The notes under the pieces: model-generated
Told to the model about the DNA's origin: nothing
Seen by the model: only the letters and a program-made list of their open reading frames with translations
Databases searched by the model: none
Position numbers and translations under genes: made by a program
Shown: positions 33,240-42,471 of the stretch, piece after piece
Layout: every line of letters starts with the position of its first letter
How positions within the stretch are numbered: the first letter of the stretch is position 1
NCBI RefSeq assembly: GCF_014925405.1
Contig: NZ_AQHJ01000034.1
Location: 248,001-312,000 of the forward strand
Reading direction: 5' to 3'
Source: Pseudoalteromonas ulvae UL12
Lineage (GTDB): Bacteria > Pseudomonadota > Gammaproteobacteria > Enterobacterales > Alteromonadaceae
DNA: 64,000 nt

Positions 33240-34355
33240 ATGACACAGGCAGTAGATCCATTTGCAGACATCCGTCCATACAACGATGATGAGGTCAGCG
33301 CTTCAATTCAACGTTTAGTGAATGACGATGCTTTTATTGCACTAATCGCAAAGCACAATCTGCCGAGTTGGTTAACCCCTTTTCATGGCTTACTTGCGCC
33401 ATTTTTAAAGCGTTATTTAGCAAAGCGATGGTCAAAATTTACCACGGTTGACCAAATTCAAAATATTGTCGCCCATTATTTGGGCCGAGTGATAAATGAA
33501 ACCACGTCGCAAGTCACCTTTTCGGGCCTTGAGCATTTAGACGAGCAACAAGCGTATTTATTTATTTCAAATCACCGTGATATCGCCCTTGACCCAGCAC
33601 TTATCAATTGGGGATTACACACCCATAAAATGAATACCGTGCGCATTGCGATTGGTGATAATTTATTACAGATCCCATACATCACAGAGTTAATGAAGTT
33701 AAATAAGAGCTTTGTGGTTAAACGTTCAGCCAAAGCGCCAAAGGAAATGCTCAGAGCGTTATCGCAACTGTCGGCTTATATTTTTGATTCGTTAAAAAGT
33801 AATAACTCTATCTGGATCGCGCAACGAGAAGGGCGCACTAAAGATGGTGATGATCAAACAGATCCTGCTTTATTAAAAATGCTTCAACTTAATGGCCGTA
33901 AACTGAAATTAGACTTTGCAGATTACGTACGAGAACTCAAAATTGTTCCTGTGTCTATTTCATATCAATTTGAACCATGTGCCATAGCTAAAGCCAAAGA
34001 GCGTTATCATAAAAGCACGTTTGGAGAGTACAAAAAAGCCCAAGGGGAAGACATTGAAAGTATCATGGAAGGATTTCGCTCTAATAAAGGACATGTGCAT
34101 GTCGCTTTTGGTCAGCCGATAACCGACAGATGTGATACACCTGAACAACTAGCTCAGACAATTGATGAACAAATTTTATCGTCTTATTATTTACATCCTG
34201 GCAATTATTTAGCGGCTAATTATCAGCTAGAGAATATCCCAGCTAGTCAAAAAGCGTTATTTGAACAGCGAATGGCCCAAGTGCCTGAAGAGTTAAGAGA
34301 GCTGGTCATGGCTATGTACGCAAAGCCCGTTACAAAGCAATTCGCGTCACGTTAA
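33240..34355 (+). CDS. Glycerol-3-phosphate/1-acylglycerol-3-phosphate acyltransferase family protein
   Basis: 371 residues. The PlsC-type motifs are NHRDIALDPAL (HX4D, residues about 112-120), IAQREGRTKDGDD (EGxR-type block) and VPVSISYQF. No obvious transmembrane helix is present, so it is probably a peripheral membrane enzyme. It transfers acyl groups to a glycerophospholipid precursor. Single gene between a 180-bp gap on the left, in which I see no feature, and a strong terminator on the right. Confidence 0.82.
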   Translation: MTQAVDPFADIRPYNDDEVSASIQRLVNDDAFIALIAKHNLPSWLTPFHGLLAPFLKRYLAKRWSKFTTVDQIQNIVAHYLGRVINETTSQVTFSGLEHLDEQQAYLFISNHRDIALDPALINWGLHTHKMNTVRIAIGDNLLQIPYITELMKLNKSFVVKRSAKAPKEMLRALSQLSAYIFDSLKSNNSIWIAQREGRTKDGDDQTDPALLKMLQLNGRKLKLDFADYVRELKIVPVSISYQFEPCAIAKAKERYHKSTFGEYKKAQGEDIESIMEGFRSNKGHVHVAFGQPITDRCDTPEQLAQTIDEQILSSYYLHPGNYLAANYQLENIPASQKALFEQRMAQVPEELRELVMAMYAKPVTKQFASR

Positions 34356-34364
34356 GCACTAAGA

Positions 34365-34386
34365 AGCCGCAAAAGCGGCTTTTTTT
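34365..34386 (+). terminator. Rho-independent terminator of the acyltransferase gene
   Basis: AGCCGC-AAAA-GCGGCT followed by TTTTTT, nine bases after the stop codon. Confidence 0.92.
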
Positions 34387-34492
34387 GTACTTTTAGAAAC
34401 GTTCAAATCATCCAATGTATTGATTATTCATCCTGACAGTTGTACAAAGTTCTACTAAGATTATTTAAGCCTGAATACTGCTTGGGGGGTTC

Positions 34493-34735
34493 ATGCAACA
34501 AATTGAAATTTTTGAAATTCCATCCCCTTGTATCGGTGTATGTCAAACTAATAACCGCGGCTATTGCTTAGGATGTTTTAGAAGTCGTGATGAGCGTTTT
34601 AATTGGCAAACAATGTCAGATGTAGATAAAAAGCAGGTGATTGTTTTATGCCAACAACGTAAGCGACGGGCTGCGAACGCGACTAACACAAAAAAACCGA
34701 CAGCCGAAGGTAAGCAAAATGATTTTGATTTTTAA
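34493..34735 (+). CDS. DUF1289 family protein
   Basis: 80 residues. The DUF1289 cysteine signature SPCIGVCQTNNRGYCLGCFR is at the N-terminus, followed by the usual WxxMSDxxK block. The four cysteines likely bind a metal. A GGGGGG run precedes the ATG. It lies 18 bases before the PAS sensor gene and may be co-transcribed. Function of the family is unknown. Confidence 0.85.
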   Translation: MQQIEIFEIPSPCIGVCQTNNRGYCLGCFRSRDERFNWQTMSDVDKKQVIVLCQQRKRRAANATNTKKPTAEGKQNDFDF

Positions 34736-34753
34736 CCATTACGTATTTGAAGC

Positions 34754-36337
34754 ATGACTATAACTGTAAAACCAGGCACATATTTTAAACTGACCATTGC
34801 ACTGATTATTATACTCGGTTCGTTTGCTATGGCGGCCAATTGGTACATTGAAGAGCGAGCGAGTGCATTATTATTTCAAAATTTAGAAGAAGTTCACCGT
34901 AGTCAAAAAGCGTCCTATGAATACCTTGAAACAAAAAAAGAAATGGCACTGCTTGCACTCGCCTATGCAAATCAAGATCAAAAACAAGTGGTTAAATACC
35001 GAGACATTACGCGTCTTAAGATCCGTTCATTACGTAAAGAGCTCAATTTATGGCGTTATGCAGTTGAAGCGGACTTAAGCCTTGCCACTGACTTTGTCCG
35101 TGAAGCTGAACAAGAAGAATTAGACGAGCTGATTGAATTGTCTGAGTTAGTCGTGGCATTACAGCAAAATACCAACTTATTGTTGGCCAAAACAACCACG
35201 TCTGAGCTCACCTTTGAGCAGTTTAATGATTCTTTTGTGCAGTGGACTGAAGAAAATAAACCACTTGATGTGGCATTTTCGGAGTTAGTTCGTGAAACAA
35301 AAGCTGAAAATTACCTCGAACTAGATGAGTTTGGAGAAAAACTAAAACTGGCAAAACAAGGCGATGTTATTTTATTGGTGTGTACGGTATTAATCGCTGG
35401 GTTATTCGCTTATTTAGAACGCCGAACTACCAGTGCACCTTTACAAAAAATCAGCAACTTTTTGCTTAGTTTACGTAATCAACAAGCGCGAGAACTTGAT
35501 TTAAGCGCATATGGTAATTTTTATCATCGGCTTGAGCAGCGCTTGAAAGCCGTTATCAGCTATCTTGAGAATGAAAAATTGCAACACCAAGATGAGATCA
35601 AACGCCTTCAGCATTCAGTAAATGATTTACATCAGCAACAAGAAATAAATGGCTTTGTACTTGATAACATTGCAGAGGCAGTCATTAAGACGAATTTAAG
35701 TGGTGAGATTATCTTTTATAATCGCGCGTTTGAATCGCTTTTGCGTGGTACTAAAATCGCTTTAATTCGTAATATTCAATCGATAGTTATTTTACGTTTA
35801 CCCAGTGGGGAATTACTGCAGTTTGAACAGTTTATCAAAGAAGTGGCCGCGTTGAGTGAACAAAAAGCGCAGAAACATTTGTTATTAGATACGACTTCGG
35901 GTCAGCTTCAAGTCGAAGTGTCAATTCAGCTTTTAGATTCGGGAGTGTTACTCACTGTTGCTGATGCATCTGTGGTCCATCTTCAAAAGGCGCAAGATAA
36001 TTTACTTCATAGTTTGTATGAGAGTTTTGAACAACCTATCTGGCTGCTCGATCAAAATTGGAACGTGTTGGATTTAAACAGTTACGCATGTAAGCAATTT
36101 GATAAAGAAAAACAGCAGTTTGTTGGATTTCGTATGCCCATGATTGACTTACTTTTGACTAAGCAGTTGGATTATCAAAGTATTACGCAATCTCTTGAAG
36201 AACATGGGGTTTGGACTGGGCAATTACTTGATTACAGTAAAGATTACCAAACAGTTCAAGTGGATGTTGAGATTAAAAAGTTAGCGACACCTTCATCGTT
36301 AGGCGTGTTTTTTGTAACGGTAAAATCAAAAGATTAA
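34754..36337 (+). CDS. Membrane sensor with two PAS domains and no visible output domain
   Basis: 527 residues. TM1 (about 12-30) and TM2 (about 204-223) enclose a helical periplasmic domain. After TM2 come a linker and a coiled coil (about 265-295), then PAS domains at about 297-405 and 415-525 (GFVLDNIAEAVIKTNLSGEI; WNVLDLNSYACKQF). There is no histidine kinase, GGDEF, EAL, or methyl-accepting segment, and the stop at 36335-36337 is clean. It must signal through a partner or be a shortened sensor kinase or cyclase. No two-component partner lies beside it. Confidence 0.75.
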   Translation: MTITVKPGTYFKLTIALIIILGSFAMAANWYIEERASALLFQNLEEVHRSQKASYEYLETKKEMALLALAYANQDQKQVVKYRDITRLKIRSLRKELNLWRYAVEADLSLATDFVREAEQEELDELIELSELVVALQQNTNLLLAKTTTSELTFEQFNDSFVQWTEENKPLDVAFSELVRETKAENYLELDEFGEKLKLAKQGDVILLVCTVLIAGLFAYLERRTTSAPLQKISNFLLSLRNQQARELDLSAYGNFYHRLEQRLKAVISYLENEKLQHQDEIKRLQHSVNDLHQQQEINGFVLDNIAEAVIKTNLSGEIIFYNRAFESLLRGTKIALIRNIQSIVILRLPSGELLQFEQFIKEVAALSEQKAQKHLLLDTTSGQLQVEVSIQLLDSGVLLTVADASVVHLQKAQDNLLHSLYESFEQPIWLLDQNWNVLDLNSYACKQFDKEKQQFVGFRMPMIDLLLTKQLDYQSITQSLEEHGVWTGQLLDYSKDYQTVQVDVEIKKLATPSSLGVFFVTVKSKD

Positions 36338-36361
36338 AGTCAGTTACAACGAACAAGCTGG

Positions 36362-37102
36362 CTACTTAACTTGGTGTTTTGCTTTGAGTGCGTTGAGTGT
36401 ACCGTTGCTTTCATATTGCTTCAGTAAACTTGATATACGTTGATGCAGCTCTGGATGACTGTTATGAATATAATGGTAGCTGGAGGTGTTATTCACTGGT
36501 TGTACCTTATATCTATTGGCGGGCAAGGTACCGACTTCTGCTTGAAGGTGAAAATCTAATACTAAAATCGCATCTGTAAGCTCTTGATTCAAAAGAGTTA
36601 GTTGGCTCTTAATGCTGGTGACTTCTACTATCTCACCTAAAAAACCATGTTGTTCTAAAAAGTTATTGGCTGCGGGATAGGTCGGTACAATACTAATTTT
36701 ATTAAAATCATTGATTTGGCAGGGGTCACATTGTGTTTTTTTGTGTATCAACAGTAATTGAAAGCTAAATAACGCAGTTGGCACTCGTAGTAGATTGTTA
36801 TAGGTTTTTTCAATATCAATCACTCGTGCGAGCTGCCCATCTAGCTCGCCTGTATTGGCTGCAGTTAATGCGCGTTCTCGTGGAAAATCGACTAGAGAGA
36901 GTTGATAACCTGATTGCTGATAAGCTTGAGAAATTAACTCAATCACGTATCTTGATTGCGCTGTATCTGCAGGTCGATTGAATATTAGTGATTCAGTAGA
37001 GAGCAAGGGAGAGGTGAAAACGAAGGCAAAAATGAATAAGAGTCGATTTGAAATCATAGAGACCAATTTAATGATGACTGAGTCATGTTTGTATTTTTTC
37101 AT
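36362..37102 (-). CDS. Periplasmic solute-binding-like protein (SBP_bac_3 fold)
   Basis: 246 residues with a signal peptide (RLLFIFAFVFTSPLLSTES). The mature part resembles the amino-acid binding fold: RYVIELISQAYQQSGYQLSL, then ALTAANTGELDGQLARV, as in periplasmic sensor-like SBPs of marine gammaproteobacteria. No transporter gene is adjacent, so it may feed a sensor or be an orphan. A CDPC pair in the middle could form a disulfide. The start at 37102 has a poor Shine-Dalgarno; ATG 37057 is an alternative. Confidence 0.7.
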   Translation of the reverse strand: MKKYKHDSVIIKLVSMISNRLLFIFAFVFTSPLLSTESLIFNRPADTAQSRYVIELISQAYQQSGYQLSLVDFPRERALTAANTGELDGQLARVIDIEKTYNNLLRVPTALFSFQLLLIHKKTQCDPCQINDFNKISIVPTYPAANNFLEQHGFLGEIVEVTSIKSQLTLLNQELTDAILVLDFHLQAEVGTLPANRYKVQPVNNTSSYHYIHNSHPELHQRISSLLKQYESNGTLNALKAKHQVK

Positions 37103-37170
37103 ATTTAAAGGTTATGGTAAGCTTCCTAGCTAAGCTAATATCTATACTCTCAGTGGGGCATTTTTAGTAT

Positions 37171-37368
37171 ATGAGTTATAACTTATGTCTTTTATCACGA
37201 AATGATAAATATCAAATTCAGCTAGAATATGAAGCATCTTATTGGGCTTATCAAGTTAAAAAAGGTAAAAAAACCCGCGACGTTGTTTATAGCACTATTC
37301 TTTCTCGCTCTGTATCCGAGCAAGATTTTTTAAAGCGCCAGTTTGAGCAATACCTAAGTATGATGTAA
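37171..37368 (+). CDS. DUF3283-like small protein
   Basis: 65 residues, beginning MSYNLCLLSRNDKYQIQLEY. The pattern N-L-(C/S)-L-L-x-x-x-x-K-x-x-I-x-L-x-x-x-A-S-x-x-x-(W) resembles DUF3283 proteins known from Vibrio and relatives. No domain of known activity. The stop codon overlaps the ATG of the GNAT gene (TAATG), so the two are translationally coupled. Confidence 0.6.
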   Translation: MSYNLCLLSRNDKYQIQLEYEASYWAYQVKKGKKTRDVVYSTILSRSVSEQDFLKRQFEQYLSMM

Positions 37369-37790
37369 TGCAATTGACTGAGTGTGAAATCGTTCAACTT
37401 GATGCGCTTAAAACTCCCTTAGTCAATAAGTTTTATGATCGTTGCCGTGCCAAAGGACGAGCTAAAAAACATGACAATGTATGGGTTGTTTATTATCGAA
37501 GGCAAATAATTGCGGCATGTCGTATTCAGTCTATAGACTGTGAATACTTCTTATCAACCGTCATGGTTGAACCTGCGTATCGAGGGCAAGGGCTTGCTCG
37601 TTTTTTTATCTTGAATATTTTGTCTCAGTTGAGTCAGCCTCTTGTCACTTTTGCTTATTCTCATTTGCGTGATTTCTATTCAAGCCTTGGTTTTACTGAA
37701 GTTGATGGTTTGTCGACTTCGTTATCAAGTCGTTTCAATCAATATCAAAAACAGCAAAGTAATCTATTAGCGATGAGCTTTGTGCCTTGA
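37368..37790 (+). CDS. GNAT-family N-acetyltransferase
   Basis: 140 residues, one short acetyltransferase domain. The acetyl-CoA loop is VEPAYRGQGLARFFI (V-x-P-x-x-R-G-x-G-x-A), and the last strand block is FYSSLGFTEVDGLS. Substrate unknown. It is coupled to the DUF3283-like gene by a TAATG overlap. Confidence 0.85.
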   Translation: MQLTECEIVQLDALKTPLVNKFYDRCRAKGRAKKHDNVWVVYYRRQIIAACRIQSIDCEYFLSTVMVEPAYRGQGLARFFILNILSQLSQPLVTFAYSHLRDFYSSLGFTEVDGLSTSLSSRFNQYQKQQSNLLAMSFVP

Positions 37791-37885
37791 AGTGGAAAAA
37801 CACACAAATTTAGTTACAAATCACAGTGTTTATGTTCATAATTAGTTAATCCTATTTACAAATCTTGCTTTTTAAAGGCCTAAAT

Positions 37886-40800
37886 TTGTTACTAATCGCG
37901 CGTATTTTCTTAGTATTCATTTTATTTAGTCTCCTATGTCCATCGGTGTTTGCAGCGCCAGTAAAACGGCTCTCGCCTGACGAAGGGCTCACCCAGAGTC
38001 ATGTCAATGAATTATTAGTTGATAAACAAGGATACCTTTGGATTGCGACGCAAGGTGGGCTGAACAAGTATGACGGAATAATAAATCAAGCCGTCGAAGG
38101 GCCTGATGGGATCTTAAAAGACATGGCTATTGATCTCTTGTACCAAGATATGTCTGGCACGATCTGGATTTTTTCATTGGCTCAAGGATTGTTAAGTTTC
38201 TCAGTAGATACTTCGCAGTATCGTCAGTATTTATTTCAACCTCAGTCTCTTGAGCAAAGCTACAGTCAGGCTGTTTATGCGATGCTCGATGTTGGTGATG
38301 ACACTCATCTTTGGTTAGGGCGAGGCACTAATGTTGCGATATTAAATCGTCATACAGGTGAGATAAACACAGTACTTGAGATCCCAAATGCTGATTTTAA
38401 GGCATCTGCAGTTCGAAAATTATTGCAATTTGAGCGCTTTTTATTCGCTGCAACAACCGAAGGACTGTATGTATACGATGTGAAGTCTGGGCAATCACGT
38501 TTAGTCGAGCATACCGCTGAGACACCAACGTCCCTCAATCAAAACAATACCAAAGAGTTAGCATTAATCGATAATGAAACTTTATTGCTTGGCACAGTAC
38601 AAGGGCTGTATCAGGTTGATATTTCGAATCTGGCACAAATGATGGAAACCCCTGATGTGCCGTTTAAAAATATTGAGCTAATTTCTGACTTAAATATCTG
38701 GACCATTAATCAAAAGTCAGATTATTTACACTTAGCAACGAATCAGGGCTTGTATCAATTTTACTTAAAAGAGAACCACTTAGTTAAAAATAACCTTGTA
38801 AATGAGCAGTTTACGTTATCTGATCCAAGCTTTGTGAATATGATTGAAGACCAGCATGGTTCAATGTGGCTGGGGACGAAAAATGATGGTGCCTTTTTCA
38901 TTCCTGAAAACCGTAGTTTGTTTTTTAATTATCATAATGAAAACCTAAGAGGGCCTGGTTTATCTCATCACAATGTTTGGAGCATTGCAGAGCAAGGTGA
39001 ATACGTCTGGTTAGGGACTAATAACGGCTTAACAAAGCTCAATTTAAGCACATATGAATCAGAAGTTTATTTACAAAATTACTTTGCAGATGAGTTTAAT
39101 AGTGAGTTTAATATTCAGCAGTTTTATTTGGTTGAGGATCATATTTACTTATCTTCAGTCGAAGGAATGATGGCGTTTAATACGCAAACTTATCAACTTT
39201 CAGCCCTTGAAACGGTTACTGAGCAACATCAAGATTACTTAAAAGATTATAGTTATGGTGGGTATATGCTCAATAACGAGCAATTGTACCTTATCCACAT
39301 TGAGCTTGGCCCCTATATTTATAATATCCGCACCCGTGGAATTACACCGCTAGGAGGGGATTTTACTGACTTAGATATGGAATTAGCTCAGCGTTTTTTA
39401 GCGCCATTACCAGATAAACCCAACCAGGTGTTATTTTTTCAAGGTGGAAAACTGTTTAGGGTGGACAGCGAACAACAAACGCTTGAAGTGATATATCAGC
39501 TTGATCGTATGGTACACAATAATTCAATCTGGTTGAGTAGCCACCTTGTCGATAAAAACAATATTTTATGGTTGTCGTTTACTACATTTGGTTTAATTGG
39601 CCTCGATGCCGATACGTTCCAAATTGTTCATCCATTTGAAGATGACAAAAAGGATATAGGCAGTCTGTTGTATGGGATGATCAGTGATGATGAGGGGATG
39701 ATTTGGTTATCTACCCATCAAGGAATATTACGTTTTGATCCAGATAATGGGCATTTTCAGCGATTTACAGTCGATGAAGGTCTAGATACCAATGAGTTTA
39801 ATGACAGTGCCAGTTTAAAATTATCAGATGGCCGGATAGCGTATGGATCAGTGAAAGGGTTAACAGTTTTTTCTCCTAAGCAAAACCGCCCACACCGCGA
39901 TATTCTAAAGCAAGTGAATATTACATCAGTGAAGTTGATGTCACCGCGAATGAACCTGTCTTCAATGAGCAAAGTATCCGAAATTGAATTAGATCATGAT
40001 GTAGTTGGTTTAGAAATCGCTTACTCAGCGATGACGTTTAAACTACAAGATCGAGTGGAATACCAGTATCAACTTGGTGAGCAAAAGCGCGTTTCAACAA
40101 AAAATAACAACGTTGTATTTCCTAAGTTTAACCCGGGAGTCTATGAATTTAAAATCCGCGCACGTGATCCTTTAACTGGCAATTACACCCCTTATACTTC
40201 GCTAAAAATTATTATTAAGCACCCGCCTTTTCGTTCGCCTATTTTTATGACTTTATATGGCTTATTGTGTTTAGTTGCCTTGTTTACATGGTTTTATCGG
40301 CGCAATAAAATTCAATTACAACTTGTGCAAGCACATAAAGAAAGTCAAGAGAGTGAAGCGAGGTTAAAGCTTGCTTTGGAAGGAAGCCAATCAGGTGTGT
40401 GGGATTGGAATATTCATTCAGCGATGATTTATCAACCGCGTTTAATTAATGAGCTTGGTTACGAATCAGAGCAATTATCATTAGAAGAGTATTTAAATAA
40501 AATTCATCCAGACGATAGGGCTAAATTTAGAATCGAGTGGTTGGAGTTTTTATCAACGAGCAAAGGTTTTTTTGAATGTGTGTATCGCGTCAAAGATCAC
40601 CTTGGTCATTGGCGCTGGTATAAAGACTTTGGCAAAGTGATGGCATGGCAAAACGATATGCCTAGCCAAGTCGCGGGGACCTATACCAATATGACCCGAG
40701 AACTCGCGTTTGAAGAAAGTGCGCGGTTATTCAGTGCGGCTTTTGAGCATACACGTGACTGGGTACTCATTTTAGATAAACGGTACCGCGTTCGCGCGGT

Positions 40801-42385
40801 GAATAAAGTCCTGAGTGACGCGTTTTCATTTACATTAGAGTCTCAGACAAGTCGCTCATTAACTTTGGGGCTCAGTAAAGAAACGCGTCTTAATTATTTA
40901 CGCATCATGGCTAAACTCAATTTAGGCGAACACTTTCAATCTGATGAGGTGGTAATAACTGCAGATGGTGTATCACATCCTGTTATTATTAAAGTCAGTA
41001 CCATGGGTAATAAAGATGACTGTATTGATAACTATATTGTTGTTATTACAGATATTACTGAGCAAAAAGAGGCTGAAAAAGAGCTCAGAGTGCTTGCTAA
41101 CTATGATCCATTAACAAAATTGCCCAATCGTTCACTACTCGTTGATCGCATTGCTCATGCGACAGAGCTCGGTAAACGACATCATAGTCGAGTTGCACTG
41201 CTTTTTATTGATTTAGATCACTTCAAACAAGTCAATGACACTTTAGGTCATGACTATGGTGACAAGTTATTGATCACTGTGGCTAATCGGTTGAAAAACA
41301 TTTTAAGAGAGCAAGATACGGTCGCACGTCTGGGCGGCGATGAGTTTGTGATCTTAATAGAAGACATTGACGAGATTGATGAACTCATACCGGTTTGTCG
41401 TAAAATTTGCCATGAAGTAGGGCTACCTGTGCAGCTGGGTAATCACCTGATGAATGTCACTCCAAGTGTTGGTGTTGCGATTTACCCTGATGACAGTAAA
41501 GATCCAATGGGATTGTTGAAGTCATCTGACATTGCGATGTATCACGCTAAAAAGCAGGGTGGAAGTACCTATCAATTTTTCCACCAAGAGATGAATCAAA
41601 AAATTCAACGTAAATTGCAACTTGAAATTGAACTCAAAGAGGGCGTGCAACACGACGAGTTTATCAATTACTATCAACCAATTATTTGTGCCACAGAGCA
41701 TAAACTTAAAGGCTTTGAAGTATTATTGCGTTGGCAACAGCTTACAGGCGTGGTGTCACCTGGGGAATTTATTCCTGTGGCTGAAAGTATGGGAATTATT
41801 ACCACACTAACGTTAGCAACTTTGGAGCGAGCGCTAAAAGATTTGGCACATTGGCTGACAGTACAACCAGATTGTTATATATCCATTAACTTGTCGGCGC
41901 GAGATTTTGATTTTGAAGGCATTGCCGAGCAGTTAACCTTACGTATTGAGCAGGCAGGCATTAAAGCACAGCATGTGGTATTTGAAATAACAGAAAGTGC
42001 GCTGATGCAAGATACAGAAAAAGCACTCGAAGTCATGCTGAAATTAAAAGAGTTGGGTTGTCGAATTTATATGGATGACTTTGGTACAGGTTATTCCTCA
42101 TTGGCTTACTTAAAGCGCTTTCCTATTGATGTACTTAAAATAGATCAAAGCTTTGTGCATGACATAGGTCAAGATGTGAGTGATGAGGCGATTATTCATT
42201 CGACGCTGGCTTTAGCGCATAGTTTGGGCAAAGCTTGTGTTGCAGAAGGTGTTGAAACACAAGTACAGGCTGAGTTTTTACAAATGTTTGGTTGTGATTA
42301 CCTGCAAGGGTATTTGCTCTCTAAACCACAGCCAGCCGAGAATATTGAATCATTGTTAAACACTGATTGGCGAACGTATTTTTAA
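37886..42385 (+). CDS. Propeller-sensor GGDEF-EAL protein (Reg_prop, Y_Y_Y, TM, two PAS, GGDEF, EAL)
   Basis: About 1499 residues from TTG 37886, chosen because AAAGG lies nearby and the product begins with a clean signal peptide ending SVFAAPV; an upstream TTG at 37865 is possible. No ATG is available. The periplasmic part is a two-component regulator propeller (repeated GYLWIATQGGLNKYDG-type blades) ending in a Y_Y_Y domain. TM is at about 785-805, two PAS domains at about 820-1065. The GGDEF domain has intact LGGDEF and an I-site REQD. The EAL domain has EVLLRW (a common EVL variant), DDFGTGYSSL, DVLKIDQSF and AEGVE. It should make or break cyclic di-GMP in response to an extracellular ligand, perhaps a carbohydrate, as for other propeller sensors. 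Confidence 0.92.
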   Translation: MLLIARIFLVFILFSLLCPSVFAAPVKRLSPDEGLTQSHVNELLVDKQGYLWIATQGGLNKYDGIINQAVEGPDGILKDMAIDLLYQDMSGTIWIFSLAQGLLSFSVDTSQYRQYLFQPQSLEQSYSQAVYAMLDVGDDTHLWLGRGTNVAILNRHTGEINTVLEIPNADFKASAVRKLLQFERFLFAATTEGLYVYDVKSGQSRLVEHTAETPTSLNQNNTKELALIDNETLLLGTVQGLYQVDISNLAQMMETPDVPFKNIELISDLNIWTINQKSDYLHLATNQGLYQFYLKENHLVKNNLVNEQFTLSDPSFVNMIEDQHGSMWLGTKNDGAFFIPENRSLFFNYHNENLRGPGLSHHNVWSIAEQGEYVWLGTNNGLTKLNLSTYESEVYLQNYFADEFNSEFNIQQFYLVEDHIYLSSVEGMMAFNTQTYQLSALETVTEQHQDYLKDYSYGGYMLNNEQLYLIHIELGPYIYNIRTRGITPLGGDFTDLDMELAQRFLAPLPDKPNQVLFFQGGKLFRVDSEQQTLEVIYQLDRMVHNNSIWLSSHLVDKNNILWLSFTTFGLIGLDADTFQIVHPFEDDKKDIGSLLYGMISDDEGMIWLSTHQGILRFDPDNGHFQRFTVDEGLDTNEFNDSASLKLSDGRIAYGSVKGLTVFSPKQNRPHRDILKQVNITSVKLMSPRMNLSSMSKVSEIELDHDVVGLEIAYSAMTFKLQDRVEYQYQLGEQKRVSTKNNNVVFPKFNPGVYEFKIRARDPLTGNYTPYTSLKIIIKHPPFRSPIFMTLYGLLCLVALFTWFYRRNKIQLQLVQAHKESQESEARLKLALEGSQSGVWDWNIHSAMIYQPRLINELGYESEQLSLEEYLNKIHPDDRAKFRIEWLEFLSTSKGFFECVYRVKDHLGHWRWYKDFGKVMAWQNDMPSQVAGTYTNMTRELAFEESARLFSAAFEHTRDWVLILDKRYRVRAVNKVLSDAFSFTLESQTSRSLTLGLSKETRLNYLRIMAKLNLGEHFQSDEVVITADGVSHPVIIKVSTMGNKDDCIDNYIVVITDITEQKEAEKELRVLANYDPLTKLPNRSLLVDRIAHATELGKRHHSRVALLFIDLDHFKQVNDTLGHDYGDKLLITVANRLKNILREQDTVARLGGDEFVILIEDIDEIDELIPVCRKICHEVGLPVQLGNHLMNVTPSVGVAIYPDDSKDPMGLLKSSDIAMYHAKKQGGSTYQFFHQEMNQKIQRKLQLEIELKEGVQHDEFINYYQPIICATEHKLKGFEVLLRWQQLTGVVSPGEFIPVAESMGIITTLTLATLERALKDLAHWLTVQPDCYISINLSARDFDFEGIAEQLTLRIEQAGIKAQHVVFEITESALMQDTEKALEVMLKLKELGCRIYMDDFGTGYSSLAYLKRFPIDVLKIDQSFVHDIGQDVSDEAIIHSTLALAHSLGKACVAEGVETQVQAEFLQMFGCDYLQGYLLSKPQPAENIESLLNTDWRTYF

Positions 42386-42401
42386 GTACTTATCCAACTT
42401 T

Positions 42402-42457
42402 ATTTAACCATTTAACCATTTAACCATTTAACCATTTAACCATTTAACCATTTAACT
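42402..42457. repeat. Tandem octamer repeat (ATTTAACC), seven copies
   Basis: Six perfect ATTTAACC units (42402-42449) and a seventh ending ATTTAACT. It lies between the convergent GGDEF-EAL and potassium channel genes, just downstream of both stops. The 8-bp period means copy number can change by slippage without affecting any reading frame. It does not look like a terminator. Confidence 0.95.
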
Positions 42458-42471
42458 ATCTAAAGCATAGC

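Noticed and set aside
34754..36337. Hybrid histidine kinase
   Set aside because: No H-box or ATP-binding N/G boxes are present before the stop codon.
42402..42457. Possible CRISPR array
   Set aside because: The unit is an 8-bp direct tandem repeat without spacers and no cas gene is present.
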